Shown here: one piece after another, positions 47,512-56,500 of the stretch
Layout of the letters: each line of letters opens with the position of its first letter
Numbering within the stretch: the stretch's first letter is position 1
Source of the DNA: Shinisaurus crocodilurus
Lineage: Eukaryota; Chordata; Lepidosauria; Squamata; Shinisauridae
Reading direction: 5' to 3'
Length of the DNA: 64,000 nucleotides
NCBI GenBank assembly: GCA_021292165.1
Contig: CM037877.1
Location: forward strand, 129,078,274-129,142,273
Made by a program: the position numbers and the translations under genes
Notes under the pieces: model-generated
Told to the model about the DNA's origin: nothing
What the model saw: the letters and a program-made list of their open reading frames with translations, nothing else
The model's database searches: none

Positions 47512-50500
47512 CTCCGTCCAGGGGAGGGGGGCGAGGAGGCGGGATTGAGTTACAGGGAAGCAGCCAGACAGACCGGCATCCCCAACAATGGAGAGTCTCG
47601 GTTGAATTCCACAAAACCCAAGAAAGGACCATCAAGACCATCAAACTATCAGGGCAGTCTCAAAGAGCTGTAAAGTATCCAGTACGTCACCTTCTTCCCG
47701 GGCAGGAATAAGCCCACCTGATACGAAGGGGCAGGCATAAGCCCCCACCTGACCTGGAGGGTGGGGAGAGCGGGAAACTCAGGGGTAGAAAACCCCTCTC
47801 CCTTCCTGTGAGGGGTTGTTGGGAACACAGGGTGCTTTGGAACAAGATTCATCCTCCAAGCGGCGGCTGGAGTAAGCTGTTCTCATCCCCGGATCGGCCG
47901 ACCCGGAGCCAGGCTGAAATTGACTAGCGTAAAGTCTTTAGTCTAAGGTAACTGACTAATCCCAATGCGCTAGCCTGGGAGTCTGTTTCATTAATAAACG
48001 TAGAGGTCACCTCAGGTTGTGTTGACATTATAGTATTCCTAGAAAGCTGTTAGTTCCGCTCCGTATCTTGTGTAAATAAATAAAGCCTTATTTGGTCATT
48101 TAAAGGGCTCTAGCTTCCTCTTGTGTACGCAAACCTCCTAGTCGATTTCACTTGCTTGTACGGGCTGTAACTCAGTGCCGGTTAACCCGTTAAGCGCCGA
48201 ACTCACGCATAGGACCTGGGTGCTGGTCCTTCACACTTTCATGTTGCTTAACCATACCTCTTACAAATTCAAATGTGTGTCCCTATTTTCATCTGTGAAA
48301 TGTTGGAGGGTATTCATATTTCCTTAATGGATTTTCTGTGGCAAGGGAAAAAAATGGAAGTAGTGGTAGGAAATATAGGAAGATTTTGAATGGAAGATTA
48401 AAAGCCTCACCTGGAAGCATTCTAAAACTAAGTTTAGTCTGAAAAGGGCAAAAAAATAAATAAATCCTCCATTGAACTGCAAGGTGCTAATTTTCAAAAC
48501 ATTTAAACATTGTTCACTGGAGAAGAAAGTAAGTCAATTGAGATGGGGAACTGGGATATTATGCAACAAGATTCATGAAAGGATCTGTACAGTAACAGGA
48601 ACAAAAGTAGACACAGAAGAGGAACTATGGTCTAAATCACGCAATACATGAAATATTTAGTGTGCAGATGAGCCTCATTTTCTTTTTTATGTCCAAGTAA
48701 GTGTGTGGGCTGTTGATACAGATTGGGATCCCTGTGCATAGGTAGGGGAGGTTTAAACCTTCCCCCCAGCTGCTTCCCCCCACTAAATTCTCCCCAGTCT
48801 GCAAGTGGGGACCAAAAAAAGAAAAGGAGAATGCATACAGAATGTGTACCCAACATACCAATTCAAGAAGGGCAGTCATACTAGTCTGCAGCAAGAAAAA
48901 CAAAGAATCCCGTGGTATATGGCACATCTTAACAACAGTGCACACACACCACATATTCCCATAATACTATTCCAGGTTCAGGATCTATATAAGCCCCCTC
49001 TCTTACACTGAAGGATGGAACCCCTTCTCTCTCATTCATCCAGCTGCTAGAAGACAGTTAGGGCTATATACATGTTAAATACTTCTGCTCCACAGTGAGG
49101 ACTATATACATGTTAAATCCTACTGCACCTTCACTGCAAGATTCTCACACATAATTACTCAGATTTGTTGTGCTGTGGGAAATTCAAGCAACTACAATTT
49201 ACTCCAGCTTGTCTCCACATTCTGATTTTTCCCATCAAACTTCTTGTGCCCCATGCCGAGTGGTGCTTCTAATGGTCAATATGATAACAATCAAACCTAT
49301 GAAGTAAATGTTCCTTCAGACCTTTCAGATCTGTTGCTCCCATGGAATATTTGACATGCAAAAACTCCCAGACCTGATTTTGCTAAATAAATATTCCACT
49401 ACAAATTTGAATAGCTTCAGAAGAAGCAAGTGCTGTGGTGATGGAATCAACACAGTAGAAGGGAGACTAAAGATCACTAACATCTATTGCAGGGCTCTCC
49501 AACCTTGGGTCCCCAGATGTTGCTGGCCTACAGCTCCCAGCATACCCAGCTAGCATGGCTAATGGCAAGGGATTCTGGGAGTTGTAGGCCAGCAACATCT
49601 GGGGACCCAAGGTTGGAGAGCCCTGATCTACTGGCATGTGGGAGGCAAGAATCTATGAAGGAGAGTGAAAGCAGCTTGTGAACAGGGATGGGTGGATGTA
49701 CATCTCTGGAACAACCTCAGAGTAAATACTGGGGACTCTTTGCCTTCGCCAAACCTAGGGTTGCCAACCAGGAACAGACAACAACACAGCTTGGCCTATT
49801 CCTGTGCCTTTAACAACAGTTTGATCTATAGACACCAGCAGGTGAAGCTGTTCTCAACATGGAAATAAACAAAAGCCCCCTTCATGCATTATATGCATCA
49901 AGGGGGTCCATGTGAGTGGAAGGGCGAGTAGAACTATGCTGTACTGCCAGCTCCTGCAAAGGGATGGCTGCATATGAACAACTGTGGGGCTCGACATTCT
50001 ACTCCTGGAGCCCTTTCGCATGTATCACATGTGAAGTGATGAACTACAATCATCTACTAATGTCTGCATCTCATTGCACTCTTAAAAGCATAGTTGCAGA
50101 GTCTGGTTATAAAGCTGGCAAACCTACCAAGAATTTCCATCTGCATCTGATTAATACAGAGATAAGTGTCTAAGTCTTTATTGATTAATTATACATAATT
50201 GGTAGTCTTATCTCCCAATGTGTAGTCATGGTTTTATAATCTGTATACCACCAATATACCATTATACCACTGTATGATCAGTCTGTTTATATGACCATAT
50301 AATCCTAGTGGTTTACCACACTGACATTATCTGATTACGTACCTCAGGGGTGGGCAACCTTTTCCAGCCCAAGGGCTGAATTGGTTCTGGGCAAGTATGT
50401 CAGGGGATGCGTGCCAGCCGTGGGTGGGGATGCGTGCCAGCCGTGGGTGGGGATGCGTGCCAGCCGTGGGTGGGGATGCGTGCCAGCCGTGGGTGGGGCC

Positions 50501-53500
50501 ACACTCCAAAGTGGACAGGGACATCCCATAGCTGACATGCAACCCCAACATGATTGCCCAGTCATTCACTCACATGCATACTGATACACACACACACACA
50601 CTCTCATCACCCTTCTCCCATTCCATTGGTGGCAATGGAGGTTTTTAAAAAGCCTGATTGTGGGGGTGATTTGTGTATGGGGGGAGGGGTGTCACAGGGT
50701 TGGGGAGGGGAGAGCTAGCCCTTTCCACCAGAGACTCCCCCCAATGCCCCCAGACTTCAATTAGACTTTTCTTTTTCTTTTTTTTTTTTTTGTGGGTGCA
50801 ATTTCTTTTTATTTTTTTTATTTTTTTTATTTTTTATTCTTTTTTTTTTTTAAACAATACAAAGAAAATAACATACACACATAACTAATATTGTGCTCCC
50901 ATCACCATGGGACCAAACAATCCAATAACTCTATAATTGTTCATTATTCCAAAAATACAATATATCTTGACAGGGTAAACTCCCTTTCCCCCTTTTAAAC
51001 ACATATTCCAAAAATAAACCCCAAATATCCTTAAAATTATTTTTCTTTAATTGACCCCTTTTGCATTTAATATTACAAGTCAACATATCATTCAAAGCCA
51101 TATCCCATACTTCCTTATACCATTCAGTAATAGTGAAAACATGCTGGATTTTCCATTTCCTTGCTATCATTAGTCTACCTGCCGTTAACAAATTTATGAT
51201 TAATTCTTTAACATTTTGTGAACCGATCACCTTTTCCGTTATTGTTAGCAAAGCTAGTTTAGGGCATACCTCTAAATCAACTCCAACAATTTCTGATATT
51301 TCCTCAAAAATCATTTTCCAAAAATCCATTACATTTTTACAACTCCACCACATATGAGCATATGTACCCAATTCCTGACATCCTCGCCAACACATTGGAG
51401 AACATTTATTATCTATTCTATTTAATCTCACTGGGGTCAAATACCATCTCCAAATCAGCTTATAAAAATTCTCTTTAATTCTTACAGACATATTTTTCAA
51501 TATTCGCCTATCCCAAATCTTATTCCACTCATCCTTTGATATTTCCTCTTCAAACTCTGTATCCCAAACTATTTTAAGATTTTTTTCTGCTTGCTCTTCT
51601 GATTTCTGCAACATTTTATATAACATCTTTGTAAGACCCCTAGCTGATGCATTTCCTTCTACAAGTTCTCTAGACATAACCACCTGCTCAAATGCAGTGA
51701 AATCCCTTTCATGCTCATGTCTTCTCTTCCATTTCTTACCCCATTGTACTAATTGAATTAAATTTAACCAAGAAATTCTTCCTGCCCCAACCCTATCAAT
51801 TATTTGCTGTCTTGTCTCCATTTTTTCCAGCCAATCCATTAAAGTTATCACCGTTTTCTCTCTAAAAATTCGTTCTAAATGTCTAACATTCTCGGGAAAA
51901 TCTTCCATAACCACCACTGGAGTAAGCGGGGATATACCTGGTAAAAATATTTCCTTATTTCTACCCCAAATTTCTAACATATTTTTTAAAAAGGGATTTT
52001 CTAATCTTTTTGTCATAATATGTCCTTGTTTTGTAAATAAGAATTTATCCACCCTATTACCCAATTCAAATGCTTCTATTTCCCACCACATAAAATCTTT
52101 TCTAACAATAATATCCATGATATATCTAAGGGGAGGAGCCTGCGCTGGCTATGGAGCAGTAGCTTTTCTGCCGAGCTCCCGGAATGATTTGAAAACATCT
52201 GCAAATACACAGGAGAGACAAAGCGTGAGTTTAAATTCCTTTGCTGTTTGCTTTCTGGAAAGTATGCAGATATAGAGCTAATAAAGAAATAACAAGAATA
52301 GCTTTCTTTTGATGTGCTTCGCTCTGGATTGTTTATGAGCTCCAGACGGGTGAAAAAGTCCCTACCCCCTCTTTGGAAACGCGATCGGGCGCATCCCTCG
52401 GATAACAGTTTGAAAAGGCTAATTAGGATCCTTGACACTAAAGATATTGAATGTTCTTATCAAACTGTGCAACAGGGTCCTGATAAGAAGCCACGAGGTA
52501 GTGAAAGTTTCGAGACAGCGAGGGGGAAGGGCGGAAAAATGGCGGATTCAGCTGGCAAATTCCCTGCTGGTGCCAAGCCAAAGTCAATATCTCCAGCCAA
52601 GCTTAAAGGGGCAGCACCAGATTGGGAGAAAATTCTATCACAGTTTCAAAGCTCTATGGAAGCAGGCCAGCAGAAACAAATAGAAGCAATTGAGAAATTT
52701 CAAAATCTGCATCAGAGGATATGAAGCAAATGCGAAAGTCCATAGATCATTTAGGGGTTCAAGTTAAAGAGCTGCAAGCTAGAGTGGATAAGGTGGAAAA
52801 ACTCCAGGTGAAGGATGAAAAAAGTTTTGAAAAGTATGAAATGAAATTTAATGAGATGGAAATACAGATGATTAACATGCAAGACAGGCAACGTCGTTCC
52901 AACATTCGGATCAGAGGCTTCCCCATGGAGATGGGGGAGACTGGATATAAGTTAAGAGGCAGTATTTTGGAATGGATGAATGAAGCTGTCTCTGGAGAAA
53001 CAATTTTTTGGGATGATATGGACATTGAGATTGTGCATAGAGTGGGAGCATTAAGGCGTGGTATGACATCCAGAGATGTTGTACTGAAATTTGCAAATTT
53101 ATACAAGAAGGATGTCTTCATGAAAGAGATTAGAAAGAAAGGTCAAGTAGCTTTCAAGGGGGCTACTTTGCAAATCTACAATGATCTTTGTCAGCAAACA
53201 ATAAAGTGGAGGCGAAGTGTTTAAACCGTGTACAGCAGTCTTGATCAGAAAGGGATTACAATACAATTGGGGTTACCCAGTTTTTCTTACTTTTGTGTGG
53301 AACAGTAAGAGATACAAGATTTCATCATGTGATCAAGGCATGGGCCTGCTGGGAGAGTTGGGGCTTCATGATGATGCGGAGGGTCCAGAATCGATGGGTC
53401 AACTGGAAGAAGAAGGAGCCAGTGGAGGAATTGTATAAGAGGTCGTTTCAACACGAGAAGAAAAAAGAAATAGAAAATGTTTTATAAAGAAGTTATCCGG

Positions 53501-56500
53501 GAGGGAATGAGGGGCTGCTGTTCGGGCTGGTTGATGGGTCCTTTCCCCCCCCCCTGGGATAGGTGGGTAGGTTTAGGGTGGGGCAAGTTGCCCTGGCTAA
53601 GCAGGGGGGATAGTTTAGATGAATGTGGGGGTGGGTTAAGGGGTATGTTATTGTGTATTATTTTCACTTTTGGGGACCAAAAAAGAAAAAATGTTGTTAA
53701 TAGATGGATTATAAGTTAAGAATTTCAACTTTAAATGTTAAGGGGCTAGGGTCAGTTACTAAGAGAAGGCGAATAGAAGCACTTCTTAAAAAGGATAAGG
53801 CAGATATTATATTCTTGCAAGAAACGCACCAGGCAAGGAAAGGAGTCAATGAATTGAAATTGAGGTGGTCTAGAATATATGAGATAGCATGTGGATCATC
53901 TAAATCGCGAGGAGTAGCAATTATAATTTCAAAGAATTGTGGTTTTAATGTTCTAAAGGTGAAAAAGGATGATACAGGTAGATATATTATAATGTATGGG
54001 ACCTTGGGAGGGGAAGAATATGTTATTGTTAATGTTTATGCTCCCAATCAAAATCAAGGAGAATTTTATCAACATGTGTTTAAAGAAATGGGTAATTTTC
54101 AAAATCAAAGGGTTATTATGGCTGGGGACTTTAACATGGTATTGGATAGAAGAAAAGACAAATCCAATCCGACGAGAGAAGATCAGAGAAATAATCTAAC
54201 GATCTTGAATAAGTTAATTAGTAAGGAAGGGTTGCTAGATGTTTGGAGAGGGGTCAAGGGGAATGAGGAAAGATATACATTTTACTCATCAGCAAATAAG
54301 AATTATTCTAGGATAGATTTTATTTTTGTGTCCAGGACACTGTTTTCAAGGGTCCTGGGCACAGAGATAGGAGTGATAAAAGTTACAGATCATGCTTTGG
54401 TTAACATGGATTTGAAGATACATAAGGATTATAGAGAAGCGAAAAGATGGAGATTGAATTGTAATATTTTTCGTTATAAACATTTAACAGAGAAAATAGA
54501 GAAGGAATTGAGGGAAATTTGGGAATTTAATCAAACAGAAGAATGTACTGAAGCGATAATATGGGATACAATGAAGAGTGTAATGAGAGGAATAGGATTG
54601 AGAGAGGCAATAAATTTGAGGAAACAACAAGAAGTTTTTTATCAAAAGCTAGAGGGGGAGATTAGGGATTTGGAAAAGAAGTATTTAGAGAAGAGGGATA
54701 AAAAGATTTTTGCAGAATTACAGGGTAAAAGGAAAGAATTGGAGAATAAAGAACTGGACAGGGTACAAAGGAATTTGATTTACACAAAAAGGGAGTATTT
54801 TGAGAATAGTAATAAAAACTCTAAAATGTTGGCTAGATTAGCACAAAAAAAAAAAAAGAAAAAAGCTTAGTGGGGATGATTAAGGATAAGAGGGGTAAAG
54901 AATATAATCTAGTAAAGGATAAATTGAAAATTTTTCATGAATATTACACAGAGTTATATAAGGCAGGAAAATGGTCGGAAGCTGAGAGTAGAAGATATAT
55001 CGAGAAAAATTTAAAAATAAAAATCCAGGATGAAGATAGAGAGAAAATGGAGCAACCATTCACAGAAATTGAAATAGAAAGTGCTATAAATAAATTAAAA
55101 CAGGGGAAAACGCCAGGACTGGATGGTCTGGGGGCGGAATATTATAAAGTCTTTAAAAAAATGTTAATTCCGAAGTTAAAACGGTTGTTTAATGATATTT
55201 TACAGGGGGGAGAGATCCCCCCGTCATGGAAACAGTCCTTGACCATTTTAATCCCGAAACCAAGGAAGGATTTAGCAGAACCAGGTTCTTATAGACCAAT
55301 ATCATTAATTAATCAAGATGCTAAACTATTGACAGCAATTTTAGCTAGAAGAATGAATAGTTTTCTAATAAGTATATAGGGATAGATCAATGTGGGTTTA
55401 TTCAAGGAAGACAAATGGCAGATTTAACAAGAAGGGTTCTGAATATAATTTATTTAATAAAGAAAATAATTTGAAAGCGGGGGTTCTTGCATTGGATATT
55501 TTTAAAGCCTTTGATTGTGTGGAATGGCCTGCATTAAAGATGTTAATAAAAACTATGGGGTTTGGAGAAAAATTTATAGGTATTACTAACCAATTATATA
55601 CTCATAATGTCACGTCGGTAATTGTAACGATGGAATAACAGAAACTATTAGCCTAGGCCGGGGAACTAGACAGGGTGTCCCCTTTCCCCAGTATTATTTG
55701 TGTTAGTTATGGAATTGTTAGCGAATTCGATAAGACAGGAGAAGAAATTATTGGGGATAGGAATAGAGACCAAATGTAAGATAAACCTTTTTGCAGATGA
55801 TATCTTGTTAACATTAGAACGGCCTATAGAAAATTGGGATTGGATAGAGAAACATTTAGATGAATTTAGAGAAGTAACAGGGTTAAAAGTTAATTGGGAT
55901 AAATCGGAGATAATGACATTTAATTATAGTAAACTGGAGGAAAGGGGATTTAAACAAAGGGGAGTGGATATAAAGATAAAAAATATAATTAAATATTTAG
56001 GTATTGATATATTAAAAGATTTGGATAAAATAGGGGAATGTAATTTTAAAAAACTAAAAGATGAAGTTAAAAATCAAATAGAGGATTATAAAAAATTGGG
56101 ATTATCGTGGTTTGGTAGGATAGCTTTGATTAAAATGAAGATTTTACCGAAGTTTAATTTTTTATTTAGAATGATACCATATAAGATATCAGAGAAAGAA
56201 ATTAAAGAGTGGCAAGTAATGTTAAATAGCTATTGTAATGGGGGGAAAAAATCAAGGATTACTAAGAATAGATGGTATAAAGCTCAAAAAATAGGGGGAC
56301 TTGGTCTCCCTAATTTAAAATGGTATTATATAGCTAATCAACTTAGATATATCAATTAGACTTTTCTAATGCTTCCACTTGCACCAATTCAGGACATTTA
56401 AAAGTCTAAATGGAGTGGGGGAGGGGCAATTTTTCAGGCGTTTTTTTTTTTAACTTACAGGAGCCTCTGCCTGCTTGCCTGCCCTCCCCACCTGAGTGGT

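Larger units (their letters stand above)
50757..56367 (-). mobile_element. Complete 5'-inverted L1 LINE with 16-bp target duplication
   Basis: TCAATTAGACTTTTCT flanks the insertion at 50757-50772 and 56352-56367. The 3' part (poly-A end as T-runs at 50770-50855, ORF2 C-terminus) is on the minus strand at 50773-52130. The 5' part (5' UTR, ORF1, most of ORF2) is inverted, on the plus strand, at 52131-56352. The two parts meet the L1 sequence exactly, sharing CTTAGATATATC. This is the twin-priming outcome of target-primed reverse transcription. Several frameshifts make it inactive. Confidence 0.93.

Noticed and set aside
50407..50498. CRISPR-like repeats
   Set aside because: Units are directly abutting with no spacers, in a vertebrate genome.
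50327..50569. An 80-codon repetitive open frame
   Set aside because: It is the translation of the 23-bp minisatellite, with no support as a gene.
50757..56367. Two separate L1 insertions in opposite orientation
   Set aside because: A single 16-bp target duplication brackets both parts, and the parts are complementary halves that share 12 bp at the break; one twin-primed event explains it better.
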